From Pseudopyrenochaeta lycopersici (lineage: Eukaryota; Ascomycota; Dothideomycetes; Pleosporales; Pseudopyrenochaetaceae), in contig NHZP01000001.1 of NCBI GenBank assembly GCA_003313425.1, positions 1,798,001-1,862,000 on the forward strand: 64,000 bases of DNA, written 5' to 3'. The translations under genes and the position numbers were made by a program. The notes beneath the pieces are model-generated. The model was not told the DNA's origin. It saw only the letters and a program-made list of their open reading frames with translations, and did not search any database. Each line of letters begins with the position of its first letter. Position 1 is the first letter of the stretch. This document shows, one piece after another, positions 42,758-52,944 of the stretch.

Positions 42758-44914
42758 CTAGACAAGAACAAATTTCCTCTCCTTTAAGATGCCTTCTTTC
42801 ATTTCCTGGACAGCCTTTCCAGCGGCGTACCCATGCAAATACCCCACTCCCACCACTTCAAACTCCTTGGCCTTGGGTCGAAGGAACACTGGATACAGAC
42901 AGCCGTACAGGACGCATACGATGTCGCCCTTTTCAGCTCCTAGTGGAGCTATTCCAATGTTCCCCTTGGCGGTGACAAAAAAGGTGCGCCCGGTTGAAGC
43001 ACGGGCGATGGCTCGACGAATAGGCTTAGTATACCTGGCGATCTTTTGCGGCTCGTACGTCGTGAGGTTTCCATCCGGAGGAGGAGCCCAGCCCAGAAGG
43101 CATCGGAACATGCTGTCAAAGGTGGCATTCTCATCGTCAGCCCACTCGATGCGCTCGCTGAAGATCAGGGTCTGCCAGAGTTTTCGGATTCTGGCGCTTA
43201 CGAACGAATCCTCGGCGATACGCGGCACAGTTTCGACAAGGTTGCTCAGAAACGTGCGCTGGCATATTAGCGACCCTGCACACTTCATCTCGCCCTCAAT
43301 CTCAACCTGAGCCGCTAGAGCAGGGTTGCCCATCTGCGATACTCGCACCCATTTCTCTATTTCGCGTTGCTCGGATTGACCATATGAATACGCTAGGTTT
43401 AGTGTTTTCTTGGGTGCGAAAAGGCGCAAAAATAGCTCAGAGAGGTCTTCAGTAGGGGGGTCTCCTGCAAGGTCGTCGTTAGGATCAAGGGATTCCTCCT
43501 CTCCCGCTTCAGTATTTCTGCTAGCGTGAGAAGGTTCTCCAACCGTAGAGAAACATAGCCATTGGTACCAGTGGAGATGATCAAAACTGAACTCTCCACC
43601 GATTTCAGCCAAAGTGTCTATTGTTACTCCCGTAACTGACATGCGATGTGAGTTTTCAATACATTTGAAAGTTGCGTCGGCACTCTTTCGATCCGCAAAC
43701 GCAACACATACGCTAGCATCGGAGTCGGAAAACGCAATGAGTGGAGTAGGCTGTGGCAGCTCTAAGGACCAGTCGGGACACCAAGAGGGAAGCCGATACT
43801 TGGTACGGCGGCTTTGATTCGGGCGAAGCTGACTGAATATAGCGAGCGAGTCCCTCAGAACTATCAAGTATTCGGCGACGTAGACATATAACTGTTCCAC
43901 GGTAAGGTTGTAATTGACTGGTATGCAGGCATTATTGTTGTTGATGTCATTCATGATGCCCAGAAGAGCGTATATTCTGTCCCGCGGGTCCGTGGCCTCC
44001 CTCACCGGCGAATCGTAAAGTAGACCGGCCAGCGTATTCAGCTCTTCGGGGGACGAGCTTTGGGGCGTCTCGATGCTGCGATTGCGGAATGTCTTCCAAG
44101 AATCGATCTCAGTAATGTACGGGCTCGGGACGGTTCGGAGAGTGATGTCACGCGCCACGTTCGGCCAGTGACACGCCTTTCCTACTTCGTTCACAACGTT
44201 ATGAAAATTGAGGATGGCACCGAATCGCACAGCGCTGTTTCCGCACAGGATCACGGCGTCTTTCGCACAGACCAGCTCTTGGATGATCCATACGCGCTTC
44301 CAGTACTGACGGTTAAAGAACGCCGCTATGGATTTGTGGACGGGCTGTTCAGTTTCCATCGTGATCAGCGTGGCAATTCGCTTCTTTGAAAGCTTGCCTT
44401 GATCCAGAGCCTGAAAAATAGTCATGACAACTTCGCTGCCGTCAGCATGCTCCCCTAGCCAAACGTTCACGGTCGTAGCATTGCCATAAATGTGCCGCAT
44501 GAGCTCAATCTGAGCGCCTTTCTCGTCGTGGTCTTCCTGGTTGATGCTTATGGCATCCACCCATATCGGCCGGATGTAGCCCTTGTATCGCAGGCGGCGC
44601 AAGGCAGCTTCCAGGTTTTCTCTAACCTCCACCCTCTGTTTCTCGATGTAGATGCATCCCTTCGAGTGCGGGTCCCCCCAGGTGTAAGAAAGTGCTTCGT
44701 AGGTCAACTGGAATGAGTTTTTCTTTGTGGTTGCCTCTCCAAAGTCGTTAATAAAGATCCCGCAATCTATTCTCTCTGAGCCTTCGCCGGGCATCAGCAT
44801 CAGCACTCGGATCTGGTCGCTTTCTATTGGAACGTATTGAAAGCTGGATGACAACCGATTGAGCCGCTCGGTCGCAAATGTCAAGTCGAGGGCGGATTGC
44901 CTAGAATCCGTCAT
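42758..44914 (-). CDS. HET-domain (heterokaryon incompatibility) protein
   Basis: 718 codons without introns from the ATG at 44914; upstream in-frame codons have no ATG. HET domain at about residues 72-220: YEALSYTWGD, IWVDAISINQ, VNVWLGEH, then WKRVWIIQE. Later family blocks are DPRDRIYALLG and, at the C-terminus, GDIVCVLYGCLYPVFLRP with GVGYLHGYA. The protein probably acts in non-self recognition and cell death after hyphal fusion. It shares both ends of its architecture with the HET gene at 11513 but is clearly divergent. No RIP damage; the frame is full length for the family. Confidence 0.9.
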   Translation of the reverse strand: MTDSRQSALDLTFATERLNRLSSSFQYVPIESDQIRVLMLMPGEGSERIDCGIFINDFGEATTKKNSFQLTYEALSYTWGDPHSKGCIYIEKQRVEVRENLEAALRRLRYKGYIRPIWVDAISINQEDHDEKGAQIELMRHIYGNATTVNVWLGEHADGSEVVMTIFQALDQGKLSKKRIATLITMETEQPVHKSIAAFFNRQYWKRVWIIQELVCAKDAVILCGNSAVRFGAILNFHNVVNEVGKACHWPNVARDITLRTVPSPYITEIDSWKTFRNRSIETPQSSSPEELNTLAGLLYDSPVREATDPRDRIYALLGIMNDINNNNACIPVNYNLTVEQLYVYVAEYLIVLRDSLAIFSQLRPNQSRRTKYRLPSWCPDWSLELPQPTPLIAFSDSDASVCVAFADRKSADATFKCIENSHRMSVTGVTIDTLAEIGGEFSFDHLHWYQWLCFSTVGEPSHASRNTEAGEEESLDPNDDLAGDPPTEDLSELFLRLFAPKKTLNLAYSYGQSEQREIEKWVRVSQMGNPALAAQVEIEGEMKCAGSLICQRTFLSNLVETVPRIAEDSFVSARIRKLWQTLIFSERIEWADDENATFDSMFRCLLGWAPPPDGNLTTYEPQKIARYTKPIRRAIARASTGRTFFVTAKGNIGIAPLGAEKGDIVCVLYGCLYPVFLRPKAKEFEVVGVGYLHGYAAGKAVQEMKEGILKERKFVLV

Positions 44915-45509
44915 GGTTTTTTTAAGGTAAAGCAGAATATCTCCAGGAGCACTTGCGGGGACGACTCGACGGGAGAGTTCGTGAACAGTTTGCGAAGTTT
45001 GTCCTTGACGGCGCCCCGAGCGGCTGAGCAGCGTGGTTCGAGGCCCGGAATTCACCGTGAGCCTCGCAGCGAAGCTGTGGCTGAGACATGGGTCTGATTG
45101 GCTGTGTCCGGTTCAGCTGGAGACGGAAGGTGTTTGCCCGACTGATCTGTCGCGGGCAGGCCTTTGTGAGGCTCCCAATTATTGCCTTTCCCCCTCCGTC
45201 GCTTTAGTTTATTCGTCTTACCCAGCAGCAGGGTGGAGTAGAGGTGTAGAAACCACGTGAACGATGGCCAAGCTCGGCCAGGGCACCCTACGTTGATCAT
45301 AGCCTTGCGTTGCAGCCTGGAACCCTACTATTAGTCGACGGCTGCTATGAATGCACGGGATCATAAAATCTAGTATCGCTAAACATTGGGCCCTTCACCT
45401 CCCGACGGTCACCGCCGCCAATAGTGTGGTGGCGAGGCCCGCTATCTTGGTTCCTCTTTGATGGTGACATATATGGCTTTGAGCAAATAAACGATTTGAG
45501 GCTTAGGAA
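44915..45509. other. Spacer upstream of the HET gene
   Basis: Probable HET promoter side (the gene reads leftward from 44914). GC-rich up to about 45460. No gene recognised. Confidence 0.4.
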
Positions 45510-46250
45510 CTAAACCTTTCTGCGGCACTGGTTGAAGAACTTCGGGATTGAAAGGGTGCAGACGATGAAGAAACCTGCAGGGATTTGTGCAGTACTCCAA
45601 TAGGAGTCCAATAGAAGATGAACCCGAACTGATAGAACATGTCGGTCTGATGTTTTCAAAAGTGGAAGTCGTAGTACAATCGGACTGCAGACGTAGCGCA
45701 GCCGCTGGTAGGCGTTAGTGAATATCGAGTAGAACATGGTCGAACAGACTTACAAGGTTCCAATGGCACAGAGGGTGCAAAGATGAATGTGAAAGCGACG
45801 TAGTATGCTACATTTGCCAAAATAACGATGTATGATACCTATACTGCAAGGCCACGAAGGCCATTTGGGCTGAAGATGCGGAGGATCTTAAGCAAGATGG
45901 CATCTTTAAAGAGAAGGATGAGAATCCCCCATATGATTAATTCGACATATTGAAGCTGAGACAATAGAAAATGAATCATAAGAAGACAATGTGCTACAAA
46001 GAGAAACCTACCAAGCTGCCTGGCTGTGATGTTCCACTGGTGAGCTCCCATTGGCGCGCAAACGAGTAACACGCCCACAGACGTGAATGCTCCAGTGCAT
46101 ATGAGCTTCGTTTTTGGTCAGCATATGTCTCTTTGCAGCATGAGTGACATGAATTCAGCCTTAACCAAGCAATACCGATCACATAGTCCTCAATAATGAG
46201 TTTACAAGCTACTCACCGCTGGGTATAAACGCGAAAAAACCAGAAGGGGG
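45510..46250 (-). pseudogene. Broken fungal rhodopsin-domain (PTH11-like) membrane protein gene
   Basis: Reverse-strand pieces in several frames follow the order of the fungal seven-helix rhodopsin-domain family: EDYVIGIAWL, APMGAHQWNITARQLG, then after a probable intron QYVELIIWGILILLFKDAI followed by RIFSPNGLRG. Next, after an in-frame TAG, come VSYIVILANVAYYVAFTF, a frameshifted loop, and AQIPAGFFIVCTLSIPKFF. At least one nonsense change and one frameshift besides introns make a pseudogene more likely than a multi-exon gene. Members of the family are receptor-like or accessory membrane proteins in secondary-metabolite clusters. Confidence 0.5.
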
Positions 46251-47079
46251 GTTGTAATGATATAGAGAAAAAGGATTGCAGCCATTGCACCTTGCTCCAT
46301 ATTCCAGGAATATTGCTCCATACTCCAGGGACTGATGAAGTCTGTTTGACTCCTGGTGGAGCATGTTTGGCAGGGCTGTTGAGTATCTGCTCCCGGGTGA
46401 GATGTGTTTTTGGGCTGATCAGGATGGGCTTGGACCTTCGAAGCCTCAAGATGAGATACAATATTTGCAGGGAGAAAGAAATAAGCCTATTGAGGATAAT
46501 ACCTAATGTCGCCATGGGTTTGGTGAAGATGGGGTTGCATTTGTAACGACGCGCCACCGATAGCGGCCCAATTCCAAACGTGGTGCACTCAAATTTTGGG
46601 AAGTGCCAAGTTCTAGACGGGCGTTGGTGGATACGAAGGTGGTGTGAATGCCGTCAGGCCCCACTAACGTTAAACCAGAACGTTTGGGGCAGCCACCTGG
46701 CATGCAAACGAACTCCGCCTGGCTTCTTGTTAATTAACTTCTACAATTAGCTACTGAAAACGGAGCTGGAAACCGGCAGAGTGAAGATGTCGACCCATGT
46801 GTGATGCTGCGCGCGACAAGGTGTTAGACTACCTTCCACGCCGCAATATTGTCCCGCTCCGCTGGGTCCCAACCCTACCATTCCTGCAACAAGACAGACC
46901 ACAGGAGGATTTAGCCTACTAAGCTCCTGGGTCTAAACAGCAGCTATTCGCCAGGCTGGTGAAGCGAGAGCTTCCTGCCGCTGTCCAAGATAAATCTACA
47001 CGGCACAGCGCCGGCCAGGTTGAAGCATATCACACCCCAATCGCACCCTCCTGGGCCTCCCAAAACTCTCCATTACACC
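46251..47079. other. Spacer upstream of the DUF829 gene
   Basis: Reading frames exist on both strands near 46290-46560 but none resembles a known protein. The right end is the probable promoter of the gene at 47080. Confidence 0.4.
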
Positions 47080-47901
47080 ATGGTGCTCGAAGGCTTCCAG
47101 AAAATTACACCTGACATCCAGCTACACGTTCCGCCCCATGCGGACGCCAGTCAACTCCTTATCCTTGGCACGTGGATGGGGGCTGCTGACAAGTATATTG
47201 CCAAATACACCGAGCTTCACCAGAACGTCATGCCTGTTTCCAGTATCTTGCTGCTCAAGTCCAGAGTCGGCAACATGGTCAGCCTGTATAGGAAGCAGCA
47301 GAAGGCAATCGAGCCCGCAATGACTCCAATTCTCAGTCTCTTGGAGCATTGCGACAGGTCCAAGGTCAAGCCAACTATTCTACTTCATATGTTCTCCAAT
47401 GGCGGCATCAATTCAGCAGTTCAACTCTTAATTGATCTGGAGCGCAGGCTGAATTCACCCCTGCCTCTTGTTGGAGTGATCTGCGATAGTGTCCCAACTG
47501 GTGCAGGGTACTGGAAGACATACAATGCCTTCATGCATTCCTTCCCACAGACTTTCCCCACCAAAATCGCTGCAGGAGCCATGGTCCACACTCTATTGAT
47601 TCTTCTCTTCCTTTCAGTCGCCATGGGACGGTACGAGAACCCAGAAGATTTCTGGCGAAAATCGATCTTGGACAAGTCGCTTATCGACAGCAACAGGATC
47701 TTCTATGTAGCTTCCAAGGCTGACAAGCAGACGGATTGGCGAGACGTTGTAGCACATGCAGTGATTGCGAGGAAGCAGAACTGGGATGCCAAGGAGAGGA
47801 TTCTGGAGGACACACCTCACTGCAATCATCTGAAGAAAAACCCTCAGATGTATCATGACATCGTCAGACTCATGTGGTCAGGTTCGAAGCTCTGGAGGTA
47901 G
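47080..47901 (+). CDS. DUF829/TMEM53-family (PaxU-like) alpha/beta-hydrolase-fold protein
   Basis: 273 codons from ATG 47080 in an excellent context (CACCATGG); the frame extends upstream only without ATG. Typical family features: LLILGTWMGA near residue 28; VMPVSSILLLKS near 50-61; the nucleophile elbow MFSNGG with Ser near 106; GVICDSVPTG; a hydrophobic segment LLILLFLSVA; an acid in SKADKQTDW; and a candidate catalytic His in the closing HCNHLKKNP. TMEM53-like proteins are associated with membranes of the nuclear envelope or ER; fungal PaxU-type members sit in indole-diterpene clusters, but no such cluster is seen here. It is intact, unlike its neighbours on both sides. Confidence 0.85.
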   Translation: MVLEGFQKITPDIQLHVPPHADASQLLILGTWMGAADKYIAKYTELHQNVMPVSSILLLKSRVGNMVSLYRKQQKAIEPAMTPILSLLEHCDRSKVKPTILLHMFSNGGINSAVQLLIDLERRLNSPLPLVGVICDSVPTGAGYWKTYNAFMHSFPQTFPTKIAAGAMVHTLLILLFLSVAMGRYENPEDFWRKSILDKSLIDSNRIFYVASKADKQTDWRDVVAHAVIARKQNWDAKERILEDTPHCNHLKKNPQMYHDIVRLMWSGSKLWR

Positions 47902-48179
47902 AAACGAGTAGAATGAAGGGCGGCGCGCTTATTGAGCCACTCTAGACCTCACGAAATAGTCTAGTAGGGAAGATTGCTCATTGTGGCTTCAAAATGTTTA
48001 TTGGCGGAATACATATCCTCGTGGAACTGGAATATCATGAGCACTCCTTACACGAGATCCATTGCAATTCCCCATACATTGGTTATCAAGCGTATGTATG
48101 ACTATTTATGCATCTGCAGTGTCAGAGTCGTTCTGATTCTACCGAGGATAATTCTTTCGCGTCCGCATCATTGCTGTGT

Positions 48180-49350
48180 CAACTAGTTGAGAGGAAGCCG
48201 AACCAGTCGCCAAGTACATTTATAAAATGTATGCATGGTCAAAGGCTTCTCAGAAAGCCATAGCGACCTCTCCTTGAGCATGTGGATTACCTCCATTCGT
48301 TCAAGAATCCGTCCCAGCAGCTGTAGTGGAACAGTCTCTGATAGAAAAGATGCCAAGTAACGCGTAGTGATGACCAAGACCAGCCAGAGCCTTATAAGCA
48401 TATTGTCTCTGGTAAATTGGATATTTATAAAAACTTTGAGATAGCAAATCAGTGCCAACGAGCTTGAGCGAAACGCCGAAAACAATGACCAAACATGGCC
48501 GGATTCGTAGACGCCCAAGAAGAAAACCGGTCAATCCAGAACCCATAGACAAAAGAGCGCCAAAAATAAGTAGTTGACCTGCCGCAGCGAATGGAATTAA
48601 GCTATTTTTTGTCATGAATATCTGTGGTATCTGGAAGACACAGGTAGAAACGACACCACCGCTTGACCAAGAAACCTTGATAGGCTTATCAGCATGAAAA
48701 TATTTGAGTCTAATTCAAATGTTGCTTGAAACGACTTATAGTATTGATCCAAATCGAACACGATTTTAGCAGAATCAGCACGCGAATATAGGCTTTGGTT
48801 GGGTCCTTCTCGTTGTGGTGTACCGTTGCCATGTGATAAACGCCATGCACAATGTACCTGAGCAAACCAACAAAGGAAGGACAAAAGCAGTACTAAAGCT
48901 ACATCCCAATGTAGCTTGTTGAATGCCGGTTGTGAGCAGTAAATAAAACCCTAATAGCAGAATCTTCCCAAGGATATCAAGTCGTTTAAGAAGAGTATGA
49001 GCAACAGTGTCCTTCGCTGGAAGATTTGCCGCTGGCTCATTCCAGATGCGCCGAGCAAGAAACCAACAGAGCAGAGTAAGAGCTAAAACTTCGATTGGTA
49101 TGCTTCAACACAGTAAGCCCTCAGCAGCTATGGTCTCAGGGCCAAGGGACACTCACTTAACAAAGAAATCCTATCTCCATTGCAATGAAGCGTGATGCTG
49201 CCACCAACTAGAGGTCCAGTCACCAAAGATGAAGCGATCACCGAAGTGACGAGAGTTATTTAGGCTGTACACTTCTCGGGTAGAACGAGGTCAAAGAACG
49301 ACAGCTGGACAAGCGCCAAGACGATCGCGAGCTTGGGATATCCCAAAGCG
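48180..49350 (-). pseudogene. Broken MFS transporter (multidrug/efflux type)
   Basis: Reverse-strand fragments in changing frames follow the helix order of a 14-helix MFS exporter: a SVIASSLVTGPLVGGSIT segment (helix 5 region); LDILGKILLLGF, then an FVLPLLVCSGTLCMAF helix, then TRRTQPKPIF; and a C-terminal half with AAGQLLIFGALLSMGSGLTG and GRLRIRPCLVIVFGVSL. Stops and frame changes occur within helices where introns are unlikely. No intact N-terminus was found to the right. Interpreted as a decayed efflux gene. Confidence 0.55.
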
Positions 49351-49746
49351 TCTTTCCTTTATTTCCCACACGCCGGCTGGAGACAATAGTGTTAGAACAT
49401 GGGGCCATGCGGCTCCTAAGGGGTCACGTAGGTCCCAGTAAATCAGTCTATGCGTATTTCTGCCATGTAGCGTGGAAAATAATTTGATATAATATTCACA
49501 TCCGCAGCAGTTGCTGGTCTAACATACTTCCAGTACCCAACTGTTCTTACAGAAAGCCTCCGGGTTGAAACACAGAAACGCCCAGGGGATTCCCTGCATA
49601 TGTAGCAACGACAATGCTGCCCAACCAGGTATCTAGGAAAACACACAGTGATATGACAGTAAACGCATCGATTGTATCCGCAATATGGGCATCCTTTTGG
49701 GAGAATATTTCACCGTTGACATGCGCCTAGAGTACAGGAATTACTC
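49351..49746. other. Spacer between MFS relic and flotillin/zinc-finger gene
   Basis: No coding frame I can support. Confidence 0.4.
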
Positions 49747-51871
49747 TTACTCCACTCTGTTGAAGGCCATCGGTAATGCACTGGCAACGAGAACTGTCGC
49801 CATTGGCATCCATTCTTTAAGATGCTCCACCATCTCCTCCACATTGCTGACCGACGAAGCCACGAGCGCAGCCAGGACGAGACCTTCCATGAGGACAACA
49901 ACGCCCAAATAGCGTAGCCGGTGCTCCTGTGCGATTGAAGAAGCAGTGAACGCGAGAGCCAGTAGCGCTGCTAAAGCCCAGCAACCGTACACCGTCCAGT
50001 ACAGGGGAGCACTGACGGTTCGGCCATCTCGGAAACAGGAGATTATCCAGGCTAGAGCTCCGGCAAAAGTATTGGTGACCGGGATTCCGGTTGCTGATAT
50101 GTGAGGTGGGGCGGCTTGTGCACTCGGGAGTAGGAAGAGTGCTGTGATTGCTGTGCATGCTTTAGGGCTGATCTGACGACACATATCAAAAAAATGTCGT
50201 CGGAAGTATGACGGGCATAGTTTTGAACCGCCTGAAAATATTCTCTGCTGTTCTGATCCTACTTTTTGGATGATATCTTCTCCAAGGATGAGGAGGGCTG
50301 GTAAGATATCATTCGGGTTTGACCATAGTGCTTGAAGTTTGGATATAGTGGCGTACACAGAGGAGTCATGTTTCGAGGCACGGTCTAGTGCGTCGAATCC
50401 CCATTCTGCTTGGTGCTGGAACTTGGTTTCCTTTGCTACAAGCGTTGCGTTTGGATTCCACTGGCCGCGGCGCGGGTTGTGAATTGTAATGGGTTGGTCT
50501 TGTAGGAAAGCCTTAAGGTTCGATTGCCAGTTTGTAGCCTTACCCATTTCTATGGATCCGGCCATGAAGACGGAGAATTTGCGAGGCGACATTGGCTCAG
50601 TCGACTCTTTCGGATACACAACATCCTTGGCCGATCGAAAGTGTTCAACATCCTGAATACTTGCGACGGTCTTCCATGAAAAATTTTCCTCGCGATCTGG
50701 TTTGATGGACCAATCGACGCTGGTGTGGAGCAGGGGGTCGAAGAGCGACTTCTTCGTGCCACCATACACGCTATGCACCTCGCGCTGGTGACGTAGAAGT
50801 CCGCCGCTATACGTGAAACCTTGGAGCTTCTCGCATCCTTTAACAGTGCATTTGTATGGTGGATCGTGCTTGTCCATGTGCTTGCTATATATGGTGTTTA
50901 GTACAGCTGCATATTGTTGATAGACCATAACTTACGCCCATTCACATTTGCGAGAGAACCTTAGGCTGTTGCACTCTTTATACTTGCACCTACTATAAAG
51001 CGATGAGCATTGGCCCTTTTTCAATACCCGGTTGAGTATACTTACCTGTAGTCAGTAACAGTCGCCTTATTCACATGAATAAACTTGGGCTCCACCATGT
51101 TAAGATCAGCGTAGATAGATTTCACTGCCAGAGCAAGTTGCTCTTGCGATACTGGACGGAAGTCCATGTTAAGATCAGTGTAGATAGGTTTCACTGCCAC
51201 AGCAAGTTGCTCTTGCGATATTGGACGGAAGTCCGGCTGGGAAAGGAAACGAAGGACCTGGACATCATTCTGTGGGTGAGGGTCGAGGCCAGGAACAACA
51301 AACTTATAGAGGCGCAAGCCGAATTGGTCCAGCTCACTTTGAATACGCTGAGCCAATGTATTCCGGAAGAGTTTGCGCTCCCTGAATAGCTCCTCCATTG
51401 ACATTTCTGAGATTATGCCCCGAGCTTTACCTTGGACAATATTCAGGAGCCAATCGCGGGGCCTGACCTTGGGTTCCTCAAGGAGCAGAGTAGTATATTT
51501 CTGGAGTGACTCCGGGTTGTCCACCGGTCCGACTGTAAAGACTGCAGGAAGAGTGAAGCTGAGCTTCTCTACAGTCATCCCCTCGAGCTTCATAGAGAAG
51601 TCGAATGGAGTAACGCTGAACTTCGCGACTTTCTGAAGAGGGTATACAAAAGCCTTGTGCACATCTCCATTAGCTACAATTCAAGAAAAGTCCGCTAATA
51701 AGACGATCGAGATGGGATGCTAAAAGATCTCAGGCAGGGGTTTGGCTCACAGAAGACCATGATACGGAGATGGCATGTTGCACTTACCTTCTTCTTGATT
51801 TGAACCCCCTCAATTCCCGCACCTGTGATAGTAAGGTAGGAACCCGGTTCCGCGACATGATACCAGACCAT
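49747..51871 (-). CDS. Spliced fusion gene: flotillin-like domain, two C2H2 fingers, deoxyribosyltransferase-like segment, membrane helices
   Basis: Model of four exons: 51871-51788, 51653-51046, 50992-50936, 50884-49747 (about 628 residues). Exon 1 starts MVWYHVAEPGSYLTITGAG, the usual flotillin/SPFH opening; exon 2 continues KAFVYPLQKVAKFSVTPFDF and MTVEKLSFTLPAVFTVGP, the core of that domain, then a 23-residue unit in tandem. Exon 3 completes finger 1 (CKYKEC...H-x3-H, ending HMDKH); exon 4 holds finger 2 (CTVKGC...RHQREVH), a VFMAGSIEMGKA / TIHNPRRGQW segment like nucleoside 2-deoxyribosyltransferases but cut short, and four hydrophobic helices near the C-terminus. Introns 2 and 3 are GTAAGT...TAG, phases match, and an ATG at 50928 lies inside intron 3. 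The intron 1 acceptor (AAG at 51654) is inferred from the family's continuity and is the weak point. Confidence 0.6.
51096..51233 (-). repeat. 69-bp in-frame tandem duplication in the flotillin-like exon
   Basis: Units 51096-51164 and 51165-51233 encode two copies of a 23-residue block starting DFRP[IV]SQEQLA, with few differences. Confidence 0.85.
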
Positions 51872-52310
51872 CCTCGAGGGTGTTGGAAGGGTAGAACAAC
51901 GCGGAAGGTTCGGCGGGGTCGAGAGGCCTGGGAAGCGGCAGGGTTGCTGGAGAATAGAATCTGTGTCGGCCGTTGGGGATGATGGGAGCCTGGGGCACTT
52001 TGAGGCGTATCTGGGAGGAAGAAATGAATGAGGTCGTCAAAGACAAAAAGGCTGGGGTGGTCGCTGGCTTCTTGCGCAGCGCGTTATGCCTCACACCCGC
52101 GGGGCTGAGCTGCCACATAGCTTGGCATCTACGTGCCCCTCGCTATCCTATGCTCTCTTCAGCCTTCTGCGATATCAAAACCGTGAACACCCTTGTTCCC
52201 TTAGCAATACTCCCGCCATATTCTGCACCACATGTCTCCGCCATATATCTTTCGACTGGACGAAATCAGAGAGAGGTAGGATATCCGGCACGACAGGCTA
52301 GTTTAGCACC

Positions 52311-52944
52311 ATGGCTGACTCTGCTCCAGCTCGAAATGTCCAGACGATCGAGAACCACCAGCAACACATACTTCATGGACATGTCCACAGCGTAGGGTCC
52401 GTAGACTGCAGTGGGCCATTCGAGGAGTCGTCGTAGGCGCGGCAGGAGCGTCCAGCCTGGTGATAAATGCGTACCACGATGCGTCAATAGCACGCCAACC
52501 GGACATCGGAGGGCGTTCTTCCAGAAAAGCGCCAAGCTTGATGATACGGCTGTTTGGCAACTTGCTCGCACGTTCTCGGGGCTCTCGGCAACCGGTCAGT
52601 ATTGCTCACAAAAGATACCAGAGCAGAACTCACATCTTGACAAGCAGTCGCAGAACCTCCCCGCTTTCCTCCGCGATCCAAGCCCGACCCATCTTATAGC
52701 TGCCTGCTTAATCTACAGCATTGCCATGAACGGCTTCTACCACCTAAATAAAGGCGACAGACATCAATTTGGAATAGCCGTGGGCGGCGCGCTCAGTGCG
52801 TTGGCTGTGGGCTGGCTGTTAGGGGAGGACACACAAGGCGTGTTAACAGGTCTGGGTCCATGGTTTATTATGGCGTCACTGGTCTTGAGCGCTGGCCTTC
52901 ATAGGGCGTTGCGGGGTAACGGCGAGATCGAACTGGCGATGTAA
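52311..52944 (+). CDS. Small predicted membrane protein, two exons
   Basis: Start ATG 52311 in a perfect context (CACCATGG). Exon 1 52311-52432, intron 52433-52490 (GTAGGC...AATAG, 58 nt), exon 2 52491-52944; together 576 nt, 191 residues plus stop. Without splicing the frame stops after 42 codons, while exon 2 is open and enters in the right phase, which supports the intron. The C-terminal 90 residues hold about three hydrophobic segments (HLIAACLIYSIAMNGFYHL, IAVGGALSALAVGWLL, WFIMASLVLSAGL). No family recognised. It is divergent to the flotillin fusion gene (starts 440 bp apart). Confidence 0.55.

Noticed and set aside
49817..50158. 113-codon minus-strand frame
   Set aside because: Out-of-frame shadow of the last exon of the flotillin/zinc-finger gene.
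52303..52560. Minus-strand frame opposite the small membrane protein gene
   Set aside because: No family match; the plus-strand gene has a strong start context and a phase-correct intron.
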